From: Typha latifolia
Lineage: Eukaryota; Streptophyta; Magnoliopsida; Poales; Typhaceae
Direction: 5' to 3'
NCBI GenBank assembly: GCA_019914945.1
Contig: CM034105.1
Location: 7,316,001 to 7,380,000 of the forward strand
DNA: 64,000 bases
Part shown: positions 21,756 through 32,342 of the stretch, piece by piece
How positions within the stretch are numbered: the stretch's first letter is position 1
Layout: each line of letters opens with the position of its first letter
Translations under genes and position numbers: made by a program
Notes under the pieces: generated by a model
The model's database searches: none
The model's input: only the letters and a program-made list of their open reading frames with translations
Told to the model about the DNA's origin: nothing

Positions 21756-22120
21756 GCCCACCACGCTTCCCCCACCTTGCCCTCAAGTTGTAAAGTTGGG
21801 AAAACGCTCGAAGATGTTTGTCTCCAACTCCCATGTAGCCTCATCGGATGGCTTGCCAAGGAACTAAACTAGAATCTCCATCTCTAATTTGGTACCATGA
21901 CGTCGTCGGCGCATAGCAAGTACTCGAACTGACTCTACGATCTCTATCTCCTCCAATGGCTCTAGTAGAGCTGATCCAACGACCTCATGATCTCCAATGC
22001 GCTCCCTCAACAATGAAACATGGAAGACAGGATGCACTCTTGACCCTTCCGGCAGCTCCAAACGATATGCAACTGGACCGATATGCTCTAACTCCTGAAA
22101 TGGACCAAAGTAGCGATATT
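21756..22120 (-). pseudogene. gypsy-B pol C-terminus (chromodomain-like end)
   Basis: Minus-strand end of pol: LPEGSRVHPVFHVSLLRERI, ALLEPLEEIEIVESVRVLA, HGTKLEMEILV. It lies next to a polypurine tract and LTR on the left. On the right it is cut by another LTR fragment at about 22120. A partial remnant. Confidence 0.75.
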
Positions 22121-22373
22121 TATAAAAGGCTAGCCAACAAGTCCTAAAATAATAAGTAACATTAATTCTAGAGGATTCCCGCCGATCGCATTTGAACGCG
22201 CCTGATCGCGTTCGAACGCACAAAAGATGTTCTTTATATGTGCAAACACGATGTAGACGTTTAAACGCATGTGTTCAAACTCGCCCGACCGTATTCGAAC
22301 GCACAATATGCGTTCTCTGTATTTGCGAACTTGATGTAGGCATTCGCAAGAGCTTTCGAACGCAACCCCACCT
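22121..22373 (-). repeat. gypsy-B LTR fragment
   Basis: The middle of a minus-strand LTR with GTTCGAAC-type motifs at 22195-22370, wedged between pol and gag remnants. Confidence 0.65.
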
Positions 22374-23000
22374 GCGTTGGAATAGTATTGTCGGGTTCGT
22401 GAAAGATCATTGGTTCAGGTCTAAACCTTTGTGCAAGTTGATCTCCTTTTCTAAATCCTTGAGCACGTCCATCACCATCTCCGAAGGGATCAACCTCATC
22501 CTCAAAGTGCCAATCCTCCTCATCGACAAAGCGCACCAGTGCAGCAGGTCTCTCGGGTTCCACAACCATCGGTCTTGGGTTTTGTATCAGAGGTGGCGGA
22601 TGATGTGTAGGCATAGGTAAAAGAGGATCATTGACACTCACATGTCGCACCTGGACCTGTGGGGTATTGGTTCGATGTGGTCCCACTGCTGGTCCTTCTT
22701 GAGGCACTGATATTCATCGAGGAGATGACGAAGCATTATGATCATTCTGCATTGCGTCAACTCTATGTAGCAATATTTGGAACATGCCCCTAAGTTCATC
22801 CGCCAAGCCCATGTTCACACCCATGGATGTTGGTTGACTCGGTCCTATCGTGGTCGCACCAAGGGAATCAGCCTCACAGTTAGAGTCATCGTGGATTGAG
22901 TCTTCCCTTGTCGGTGTGCTCTCCATTGGTCTTCATGTCGATGTCATCTTCCTTGTTTCAACCATTAATGTGGTCTGAGATCCGCCTGGCTCTGATACTA
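22374..23000 (-). pseudogene. gypsy-B gag N-terminal part and primer site
   Basis: Minus-strand gag from near 22926 (MESTPTREDSIHDDSNCEAD) down to 22374. It includes PLLPMPTHHPPPLIQNPRP and DEEDWHFEDEVDPFGDGDG. It is truncated before the capsid core. The primer site GCTCTGATACTA (22989-23000) has one mismatch to tRNA-Met. Confidence 0.75.
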
Positions 23001-23001
23001 A

Positions 23002-23812
23002 TGATAGGCTACAGAATAATACCTTTAAGCTCTGAATTTATTGCAGGAAATATTCCGCGCAACCGAGTGAAAATATTCACCAAATATTTTTTCGTAGTCA
23101 AAAAATTACGAAACCAAGTAGAATCGATCCATAACTCCCATATTTACGCTTTTAATATTTACTCCCTTCCCGGATTCGAACTGAAATAGGGATGAAAGTA
23201 TGATTTATTACGGTTTATGATGGTGGTGACGGGTGGAGTGGAAGTTAGGGTTTTGGATGATAATGGAGACGAGGGTGGATGGTTGTATTGTTTAAGGGAT
23301 ATAGACGAAGGGGAAGAAGTGGTCGAGATCGCAAAGAAGGGGGAGGACTCGACAGACGAGGGAGATTAGAAGTTAGAAGAGACCTTGCCAACGGTAGAGG
23401 TGGTAGGTTGGTGAAGAGGGAGGAGGGATATTATGGTAGAGAGATTAGAGAGAAGATAAGAGGCAAGAAACCAATAATCCAATTGCATAATGATTTTGGC
23501 TGCCATTCATATATTTATAGATGCTAGCCAACAAGCCCTAATAATAAAAACCAACCCTAATCCTAGTGGAATCACGTTGATCATGTTCGAACGCACAGAA
23601 GGCGTTCTCTGTATGTGCGAACGCGATGCAGGCATTTGAACGCCGCGTTCGAACGCGCATTTTGCATTCTTCGTATTTTTGAACCTGATGCAGCCGTTCG
23701 CAAGGGCGTTCGAACGCAACCCCTTCCGCGTTCGAACGCGACCTACAGGAATTTTATTTTAATAAAAATAAATAACTAATGCAATAAGAAAAGACTCTAA
23801 CAAGGTGTTTCA
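23002..23812 (-). repeat. gypsy-B LTR with gag on one side and pol end on the other
   Basis: An 811-bp minus-strand LTR, TGAAACACCTTGTTAGAGTC at 23812 to CCTATCA at 23002. A primer site and gag follow on its left and a pol C-terminus precedes it on the right. It is thus both a 3' LTR of one element and a 5' LTR of another. It contains GTTCGAAC motifs at 23585-23745. Confidence 0.8.
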
Positions 23813-24210
23813 GCCCACCATGGTTCCCCCACCTTGCCCTCAATATGTAAAGTCAGGGAAACGCTCGAAGATATTGGTCTCTATTCTCATGTTGCCTAAT
23901 CGGATGGCCTGCCAAGACACGATTAGAATCTCCATCTCTAATTTGGTACCATGTCGTCATTGGTGCGTAGCAAGTACATGAACTGGCTCTATGATCTCTG
24001 ACTCCTCCAATGGCTTAGGTAGAACTAATCCTACAACTCATGATCACTAATCCGCTCCCTCAGCAATGAAACATGCTGGATAGGATGCACTCTCGATCCC
24101 TCCGGCAGCTCTAAGCGATATGCAATCGGACCGATATGCTCTAACACCCGAAACGGACCAAAGTAGCGATATGCTAACTTTTCATTACGCATCCAACGCA
24201 GGGTCACCTG
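23813..24210 (-). pseudogene. gypsy-B pol C-terminus
   Basis: Minus-strand pol end with polypurine tract (23815-23845), the EMEILI...WQ-like degenerate chromodomain region and LPEGSRVHPIQHVSLL-type sequence at about 24060-24110. Several frameshifts. It is cut at 24210 by the LTR of another gypsy-B element. Confidence 0.7.
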
Positions 24211-26068
24211 TGAGAGGTTCGGGAAGCAAAGATAGGCTACGCAACGATTCCTTCAAGATCTGAATGTATTATAGGAATCAGTCCGCGCAACTGTGGGAAA
24301 ATATTCGTCAGATATTCTCTGGTAGTTGGAAAATTACAAACTAATTGGGTTAGATCCGTAACTTCCTAATCTACAGCTTTCATATTTATGCCCTTCGCAG
24401 ATTCGACGTGTAGCAGAGATGAAAACACAGAATAACGTGGATGATAGTGGTGGTGATGGGTGGAGTGGATGTTAAGGTTATGGATGGGTATAGAGATGAA
24501 GGTGGATGGTGGATCTGATTAAGGGATAAAGACGAAGGGAACGAAGTGGTCAAGATCCCAAAGAAGAGGGGTGACTTGATAGTCGAGGGAGATTAGAAGT
24601 TAGGAGAAACCTTGCCAACGGTAGAGGTGGTAGGTTGGTGAAGAATGATACGATTCGGACTTCACCGACGTAGTCTCGAGCATGGATTCACTTTAGGAGT
24701 ATTTTTATTTCATGTTTTAGTGTTTAATTTCTATTAAAATAAGTTTTCTATAAGTCGCGTTCGAACGCGGGTGGAGTGAGTTCGAACGCGGTTTGTGAAC
24801 GGGGTTGTGAACGTGGTGAAGAGAATGTACTGTGCGTTCGAACGCGGTGCGTTCGAACGCACTGTGAACGCCTACATCGCGCGTTCGAACGCCTGCATCG
24901 CGTTCGCAAATCCAGAAGAGCGAACTCGGTGAGTTCGAACTCGGTCGGACGAGTTCGAACGCGGTCGACGAAAATTGTGTTTTTAGGGTTAATTTGAGTT
25001 GTTGGTTAGCCTATAAAAGGATGTGGTAAGCAACCAAATTGATTATTGATTATTGAGATTGAGTTTTGCCTTGCCTCCTTCGTCTTCTTCGCTCACGTTC
25101 TCTCAATCCCCGGCGACACCGCTTCTAACCTCCCTCGTCCAGCTAATCACCCTAGTCCCTTAGGGGTGGCCCTCTTCTCCCCCTTCGTCCAATCTATCCC
25201 ACACTTGCCCTAATCCTTCCATCAACCACAACCCTTCCACCATCACTTTTCACCGGTGCCACCACATTAACGCTGGTCCTCCACCATCCACCATTACCTA
25301 GGATCTCGTGCCTCCATCCACGGATCCAAAATAGAGCATCCTGACGTTCGTCCACTAAACGAACGATATCTCGAGATCCCCAACTCCGATTCGCCTGAAA
25401 CTTGATTTTTTGGAAAGATGTTTTCCGGACCTAAAACATATCAAAATTTCACATCGATCCGACGGCGGAATAGTTCGGGATCGTATTTCAAAGTTCCGTG
25501 CAAGATCTAGTCCAGATCTGAGAATTAGAAAAGATCGATCTTTAGCCCTAAAGGTGTGATCGTATCAAGCTGGTATCAGAGCTCCATAGCCAGAGGCGTG
25601 ATCGTAACAAGCTGGTATCAGAGCTCCATACCAAAAAGGCATGATCGTATCAAAGAAGGAGGAGAGAGAGAGTTTAGAAAACATAGGAGGCAAGAAATCA
25701 ATAATCCAAAAGCATAATGAAGTTGGCTGCCATCCATATATATTTAGAGGCTAGCCAACAAGTCCTAAAATAATATGAAATCCTAATTCTAGAAGATTCC
25801 CGTCGATCGCGTTCGAACATGCCCGATCGTGTTCGAACGCACCAAAAAGCTCCATCTATGTATGTGGGAACGCGATGCAGGCGTTCGAACTCGCCTGACC
25901 GTGTTAGAACACACAATAGGCATTCTCTGTATTTGCGAACCTGATGTAGACGTTCGCAAGGGCGTTCGAACGTGACCCCATCTGCATTCGAATGCGACAT
26001 ATAAGAAATTTATTTTAATAAAAATAAATAACTAATGTAGTAATAAAAGATCCTAACTAAATATATCA
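24211..26068 (-). repeat. gypsy-B 3' LTR split by a solo LTR
   Basis: A minus-strand LTR from 26068 (TGATATATTTAGTTAGGATC) to 24211 (...CCTCTCA), about 850 bp without the insertion. It is split at 24645/25653 by a gypsy-A solo LTR. To the right lies the pol end of the same minus-strand element, which continues at 26069-26569, 31665-32337 and 33235-36690. Confidence 0.8.
24646..25652 (+). mobile_element. gypsy-A solo LTR with target duplication
   Basis: A 1007-bp LTR from TGATACGATTCGG to ATGATCGTATCA, flanked by AAGAA at 24641-24645 and 25653-25657. It has the full GTTCGAAC block (24760-24965), a TATAAAAGGATGTG promoter-like box near 25012, a CT-rich U5, and two embedded primer-binding-site copies (25571-25582, 25613-25624). 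Confidence 0.92.
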
Positions 26069-26569
26069 GCCCACCACGCTTCCCCCACCATGCCCTCAAG
26101 GTGAAAAGTTGGGAAAACGCTCCAAGATAACGGTCTCCAACTCCCATGTCGCCTCATCAGATGGCTTACTAAGCCACTCAACTAGAATCTCCATCTCCAA
26201 TCTGGTACCATGTCGTCGTCGGCGCCTAGCAAGTACACGAACTGGCTCTACGATCTCAATCTCCTCCAATGGCTCCTGTAGAACTGGTCCAGCAATCTCA
26301 TGATCTCTTAATGTCCTCCAATGGCTCCCAACAATGAAACGTGGAAGATAGGATGCACTCTCGACCCCTCCAGTAGCTGCAAACAATATACAATCGGACC
26401 AATACGCTCCAACACCCGAAACAGACCAAAGTAGCGATGTGCTAACTTTTGGTTATGCAACGGAGGTAAGGTCACCTGTCGATATGGTTGCACCCTCACA
26501 AACACCCAATTGTCGATGTTGAACTCCTGCTCTCTATGGCTATGATTATAAACTTGCTTCATGCGGTTT
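26069..26569 (-). pseudogene. gypsy-B integrase C-terminus and chromodomain-like end
   Basis: Minus-strand pol end: NRMKQVYNHSHREQEFNI, VFVRVQPYRQVTLPPL, GSRVHPIFHVSLL, EMEILVEWLSKPSDEATWE. The reading frame is interrupted precisely between ...LILAQN (at 31670) and RMKQV (26564) by the gypsy-A element. GGTTT at 26565-26569 and 31660-31664 is the target duplication. A small shift occurs near 26310. Part of the element that spans 24.2-36.7 kb. Confidence 0.85.
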
Positions 26570-27316
26570 TGATACGATTCGGACTTCACCGACGTCGTCT
26601 CGAGCATGGATTCACTTTAGGAGTATTTTTATTTCATGTTTTAGTGTTTAATTTCCATTAAAATAAGTTTTCTGTAAGTCGCGTTCGAACGCGGTCGGGC
26701 GAGTTCGAACGCGGTCGACGAAAATTGTGTTTTTAGGGTTAATTTGAGTTGTTGGTTAGCCTATAAAAGGATGTGGTAGGCAACCAAATTGATTATTGAT
26801 TATTGAGATTGAGTTTTGCTTTGCCTCCTTCGTCTTCTTCGCTCTCGTTCTCTCAATCCCCGGCGACGCCGCTTCTAACCTCCCTCGTCCGGCTAATCAC
26901 CCTAGTCCCTTAGGGGTGGCCCTCTTCTCCCCCTTCGTCCAATCTATCCCACACTTGCCCTAATCCTTCCATCAACCACAACCCTTCCACCATCACTTTT
27001 CACCGGTGCCACCACATTAACGCCGGTCCTCCACCAACCATCATTACCTTGGATCTCGTGCCTCCATCCACGAATCCAAAATAGAGCATCCTGATGTTCG
27101 TCCACTAATCGGACGGTATCTCGAGATCCACAACTCCGATTCGCCTGAAACTTGATTTTTTGGCAAGCTCTTTTCTAGGGCGACAACATATCAAAATTTC
27201 ACATCGATCCAACGGCGGAATATTTTAGGATCGTATTTCAAAGTTCCGTGCCAGATCTAGTCCAGATCAAGAATTGGAAGAGATCGACCCTTTACCAAAA
27301 AGGCGTGATCGTATCA
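26570..27316 (+). repeat. gypsy-A 5' LTR
   Basis: 747 bp, TGATACGATTC to GATCGTATCA, the 5' LTR of the best-preserved element. Compared with the 3' LTR it lacks about 190 bp of the GTTCGAAC block, consistent with deletion between two motif copies (26688-26720). A TATAAAAGGATGTGG box near 26763 is a likely promoter. Confidence 0.92.
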
Positions 27317-27319
27317 AGA

Positions 27320-27331
27320 TGGTATCAGAGC
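27320..27331 (+). promoter_or_regulatory. Primer-binding site (tRNA-Met)
   Basis: TGGTATCAGAGC, a perfect complement to the initiator tRNA-Met 3' end, starting 4 bp after the LTR terminus CGTATCA. Confidence 0.93.
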
Positions 27332-27357
27332 CACCATTCCTCGGACAAGCGCTTTCA

Positions 27358-29240
27358 ATGACGACAACCAGATCCATGGCTGCACGGCGAGATGATGAAG
27401 AAGAGATTCTCCCAATAGAGGAGGGAGAAACGATTGCAAGGACTTCCACCCGTGGAACCGCCCGATCTAATCAGAATACGGAAGAACCTAGCGTTCAAGC
27501 CGTGTTGGGGCCTCTTTCAGAGCAAATGGCCATCAACAACCAGATGATGATGGAGATGATGCGGGAACTACGGGCGACAAGGGAAGCAATGGCGAACGGG
27601 AAAGCACCATCGACCCCACGACACGAGTCCACCCCTTTGAACCCACCGCCACCGGTTCAGCCTTTGCAACCACAAGAGCCGCTGCTACCACCACCCTATG
27701 GGCAGAGGCAAGCAAGGATGGTTACACCAGGTCCAGTTGCAGGTGAACCCATCCGACAGGTGAACCACTATGGAGACCACCTTGGAGATCAAGATCCGTG
27801 GGCGGGTCAATACGATCCGGAACCACAACTAGTTAATCAAAACCGAAGGAGGGATCATCAACCCTTCATGGTGCATCCTCCCCCGGTTAGACAAGGACAT
27901 GATCCGGAACGAGACAATGGCATGGTGGACAAGTCGTGCGTCTCGAATTCCCCAAGTTCAAAGGTGGCGACCCGATCGATTGGTTGTATAGGGCGGAGCA
28001 ATTCTTTGCATACCAAGGAACGGCGGAAGAGTACAAGGTGACGCTTGCGAGCTTCCACCTTGAGGATGCGGCGCTTCATTGGTTTCGAGCAGCCAATGCC
28101 ACTAAGGCTATCGAAACTTGGGCTGAATTTTGCGCCGATATCACACGGCAATTTGGAGCATCGGGATATGAAGACTTTGATGCTCTCCTCTCAAAGACGG
28201 TGCAAAAGACCACGGTTGGGTCATACCAAGAAGAATTTGAGAGGATTAGTAGCCGATGTCATCCACCATGGACGGATCAGCAACTTCGCAGCACCTTCAT
28301 CTCCGGGCTGCGGGGTGACATACAAGCCGATGTGAGGGCTTTAAGGCCTAGAACCTTAAAGGAGGCCTTCGAAGATGCAGTGCTTATGGAAGACAAACAT
28401 AGGGCCATGAAGATACATCTGAAGCAGAGTTGGATAAGCCAAGGAAGCCGCAATCAAGCTCAACCAAACATAGCGGCGGGAAGTACTATCAGAGTACCAA
28501 GGGTTGCTGCTACAGTGGTAACTCCTCGAGCACCCTTTAAGCCATCCCAAGATGTGAAGTATGCACCTAGAGGTCCGGGACGAGCACTCACACCAGCCCA
28601 AGTAGAAGAAAGAAGAGCCAAGGGCCTATGCTTCCGTTGCGATGAGAAGTTTGTACCCGGGCATCGCTGCGGTAAACTGATGGGATCGGTGATGCTAATC
28701 GATGGATTGGAGGAAGCGAAGGACGAGTTTGCAGCTGAAGGTGCAGATGTGGCTGGACATCAAGGAGAAGAAGCTGAGGAGCAACCCGTGGAGGACAGGA
28801 TAGCCGAAATCTCCCTCCACGCCTATTCAGGGACAGCTACGCCAAAGAACTTGCGGGTGAACGGGGTAGTCAAGAAAACCACAGTGAGAATCTTGATTGA
28901 CACCGGGTCCACCCACAACTTCATTGACAAGAGGCTCCTTAGGAAGATTGGGCTCAAGTCGAAACCCACGGAAGGGTTCGATGTGACGATCGGAGATGGC
29001 ACCACATTGCGACCGGATTCTATTTGTGGAGGTGCGGAATTGAAGGTGCAAGGCCAAGCTTTCACATTGGATCTTTATCCGTTGGCCTTGCAAGGTGCCG
29101 ATATTGTTTTGGGGACACAATGGCTTCGAAGCTTGGGGCCCGTGACATTTGATTTTACAAGCCTCACATTGACGTTTTGGAGAAATGACAAGAGAGTGCT
29201 GCTAGATGGAAGCCAACCGCTACTTGAACTTCCAAATTAA
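27358..29240 (+). pseudogene. gypsy-A gag-protease, one frameshift
   Basis: Gag and aspartic protease of the gypsy-A element. ATG 27358 follows the primer site (MTTTRSMAARRDDEEEILPI). The first frame runs past 27915; a single-base shift near 27915-27935 moves the capsid into the next frame (VRLEFPKFKGGDPIDWLYRA). From there the frame is open to 29240. It contains the capsid region, a zinc-knuckle-like CFRCDEKFVPGHRC near 28629 (about residue 232 of this frame) and the retropepsin motif LIDTGSTHNFIDK near 28892, followed by IGDGTTLRPDS and GADIVLGTQWL. It ends at TAA 29238-29240, directly before integrase-proximal sequence; RT is absent. Capsid assembly may once have been possible, but the shift disables this copy. 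Confidence 0.9.
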
Positions 29241-30710
29241 GGGGTCGCAAGGGAGCTCGCTTCTTTCTCGGCGCCCACCTTTCCTTTCTTCTCAAATCTG
29301 CGAAGAGCTAGTGCAGAGGATAGTGAGCTGGTCCAACTCATGGAGGAGTTGAGAGAGAACCCCTCAAGCCACCCTGAGCACGAGGAGCGCGATGCGTTAG
29401 TACTAGAGTGCGGGCGAATCAAGGTACCCCGGAACGAAGAGCTACGGAGACTATTGATGGCACACTTCCATGATACTCTTATAGCAGGGCATGAAGGGGT
29501 ATTACGTACCTACAAGCGGCTGGCCCAAAACTGTATATGGACAGCAATGAAGACGGACGTGAAAAAGTATGTGCGTGAATGTCAAATCTGCCAATGAGTC
29601 AAATCGGAGGCACTCAAGCCTAGCAGGCTGCTACAACCACTACCTATACCAGAGCTTATTTGGGAGGATATCTCTATGGACTTCATCGAGGGGCTGCCGG
29701 AGGTTCGGGGACAATCGATGGTGTTTGTTGTGGTGGATAGACTGAGCAAATATGCTCATTTCATAATATTGTCTCACCCGTTTTCAGCAAAAAGGGTTGC
29801 TAAAATTTTTGTTCGGGAAGTGGCACGCTTGCATGGGATGCCTAGGACGATCGTGTCAGACCGGGATCGCATCTTCATTAGTGAGTTTTGGTCTGAGTTC
29901 TTCAGATTGCAAGGGACTCAAATCAACCTGAGTTTAGCTTATCACCCCGAGACGGATGGCCAAACCGAGGTGGTGAATCGCGGACTGGAGCAATACTTGT
30001 GATGCTTTGTGGCAGAATGACCAAAGGATTGGGTCAAATTCCTTCCATGGGCTGAGTGGTCATACAATACTGCTCATCACTCTAGCATCGGCATGACCCC
30101 CTTTGAGGCAGTTTATGGGCGCACTCCCCCTGTCTTGCGTGCCTATGATAGACTCGCGGCGGCGGATAGGACCGAGCTTGACTTGCAGCTTGCTGATCGA
30201 GATGAAACATTGAGACTGCTCAAGACTCACCTAGCCACAGCCCGAAACCGCATGAAGCAAACTCATGACAAAGGCCGACGTGAGCGAGAATTTGAGGTGG
30301 ATCAATTGGTGTTCGTTCGAGCTCAACCGTATCGACAATCCACATTGAGACCAATTTTGAACCAAAAGTTGGGTTACAAGTACTACGGTCCGTACCGAGT
30401 GCTACAACGAATCAGTCCAGTAGCTTACCGGTTGGACCTACCTGAAGGAACCAGGATACATCCGGTCTTCCATGTATCAGCATTGAAGGCCCAGATCGGG
30501 CCTAACCATGTGGTGGGTTCGGCCTTACCCGAACTAATGGAGGAGGATGGCCCCACTGAACCGGTCCGAGTATTAGGCCGCAGGAGAAGACGCCATGGGA
30601 TCAGATTAGAGACTGAAGTGCTAATTGAGTGGCTGGGCAAATCTACTGACGAGTCTACCTGGGAGCTAGAGTCAGATATCATGGATCGCTTTCCAAACTT
30701 CAAACCTTGA
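29241..30710 (+). pseudogene. gypsy-A integrase with chromodomain-like end (stops)
   Basis: Integrase inserts element cDNA into the genome. The segment starts in the linker just after the usual RNase H (SFSAPTFPFFSNL), then the zinc-binding HFHDTLIAGHEG...CQICQ. The catalytic core has D in [10 protein letters not shown] in SDRDRIF and E in DGQTEVVN. The C-terminal GMTPFEAVYGRTPP, HPVFHVSALKAQIG and EVLIEWLGKSTDESTWELE follow, a chromodomain-like tail. In-frame stops occur after CQICQ (29595-29597) and at 30000-30002 and 30018-30020. The last ORF, 30093-30710, is open. RT and RNase H, which should lie between protease and integrase, are missing, so the element could only move with enzymes from relatives. 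Confidence 0.9.
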
Positions 30711-30737
30711 GGACAAGGTTGTAGAAGCGTGGTGGAT
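30711..30737 (+). promoter_or_regulatory. Polypurine tract region
   Basis: GGACAAGGTTGTAGAAGCGT and following GGTGGA run from the pol stop to the 3' LTR. This is the position where plus-strand DNA synthesis is primed. It corresponds to AAGGTGGGGGAAGCGTGG in gypsy-B copies. Confidence 0.7.
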
Positions 30738-31659
30738 TGATACGATTCGGACTTCACCGACGTTGTCTCGAGCATGGATTCACTTTAGGAGTGTTTTTAT
30801 TTCATGTTTTAGTGTTTAATTTCCATTAAAATAAGTTTTCTGTAAGTCGCGTTTGAACGCGGGTGGAGTGAGTTCGAACGCGGTTTGTGAACGGGGTTGT
30901 GAACGTGGTGAAGAGAATGTACTGTGCGTTCGAACGCACTGGAACGCCTGCATCGCGTTCGCAAATACCGACAGGCGCGTTCGATTGCGCGTTCGGACGC
31001 CTGCATCGCGTTCGCAAATCCAGAAGAGCGAACTCGGTGCGTTCGAACGCGGTCGGGCGAGTTCGAACGCGGTCGACAAAAATTGTGTTTTTAGGGTTAA
31101 TTTGAGTTGTTGGTTAGGCTATAAAAGGATGTGGTAGGCAACCAAATTGATTATTGATTATTGAGATTGAGTTTTGCCTTGCCTGCTTCGTCTTCTTCGC
31201 TCCCGTTCTCTCAATCCCCGGTGATGCCGCTTCTAACCTCCCTCGTCCAGCTAATCACCCTAGTCCCTTAGGGGTGGCCCTCTTCTCCCCCTTCGTCCAA
31301 TCTATCCCACACTTGCCCTAATCCTTCCATCAACCACAACCCTTCCACCATCACTTTTCACTGGTGCCACCACATTAACGCCGATCCTCCACCAACCATC
31401 ATTACCTAGGATCTCGTGCCTCCATCCACAAATCCAAAATAGAGCATCCTGATGTTCGTCCACGAATCGGACGGTATCTCGAGATTGACTACTCTGATTC
31501 GCCTAAAACTTGATTTTTTGGAAAGCTCTTTTCTAGGGCGACAAAATATCAAAATTTCACATCGATCCAACGGCGGAATATTTTGGGATCTTATTTCAAA
31601 ATTGCGTGCCAGATCTAGTCCAGATCAAGAATTGGAAGAGATCGACCCCTTTACCAAAA
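30738..31659 (+). repeat. gypsy-A 3' LTR (last bases missing)
   Basis: 922 bp from TGATACGATTCGG to CCTTTACCAAAA. About 15 bp of the terminus (including GATCGTATCA) are lost before the target duplication GGTTT at 31660-31664. It has the full GTTCGAAC block (30848-31075) and a TATAAAAGGATGTGG box near 31120. It shows clear sequence divergence from the 5' LTR, so the insertion is not recent. Confidence 0.9.
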
Positions 31660-31664
31660 GGTTT

Positions 31665-32337
31665 TGAGCAAGTATAAGATGAGCACGCAACGTCCTCGAC
31701 GTTAAGTCCACCTTTGTCCGGTCTGCAGATGCCACTAGATCATAAGCGCATAATGTCGGAGCCATGCGTCCATACACCACCTCAAATGGAGTCATGCCAA
31801 TGTTGCTATGGTAGGCGGTGTTATAAGACCACTTTGCCCACGGTAAGGACTCCAACCATCGTCTCGACATCTCTCGATAAAGAATCTCAAGTACTGCTCA
31901 ATGCCTCGAATAACCACCTCGGTTTGGCCATCCGTTTGAGGATGGTATCCCAAACGGAAGTTTAATCAAGTCCCCTACAATCTGAAAAACTCCGTCCAAA
32001 AGTCACTCATAAATACACGATCACGGTCCGAGATAATCGTGCATGGCATGCCATGTAACCGAGCAACATCTCTAACAAAAATTTTAGCCACCGACATGGC
32101 TGAAAACGGATGTGACAATGTGGAAAAGTGCGCATACTTGCTCAGTTTGTCAACCACCACAAAGATAATGAAATAACCACGTACCAGCGGAAGACCCTCT
32201 ATGAAATCCATAGAAATGTCTTCCTAAACATGGTTCGGTATAGGTAAAGGCTAAAAAAATCTAGCCGGTTTCAATGTGGTTGCCTTAGCCCTTTGACAAA
32301 CTTCACAAGCACGGACAATTCTCCTCACATCCCGTCT
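31665..32337 (-). pseudogene. gypsy-B integrase core
   Basis: Minus-strand continuation of the host element of the gypsy-A insertion. It shows [47 protein letters not shown], then WAKWSYNTAYHSNIGMTPFE and LRAHLILAQN. Frame breaks lie near 31970 and 31900. The right edge is the target duplication CAATC (32338-32342) of a gypsy-B solo LTR, beyond which the zinc-binding region continues at 33235. Confidence 0.85.
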
Positions 32338-32342
32338 CAATC

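Noticed and set aside
23279..23527. Arg/Gly-rich ORF MVVLFKGYRRRGRSGRDRK
   Set aside because: It is the reverse-strand reading of the LTR U5 region; no independent support.
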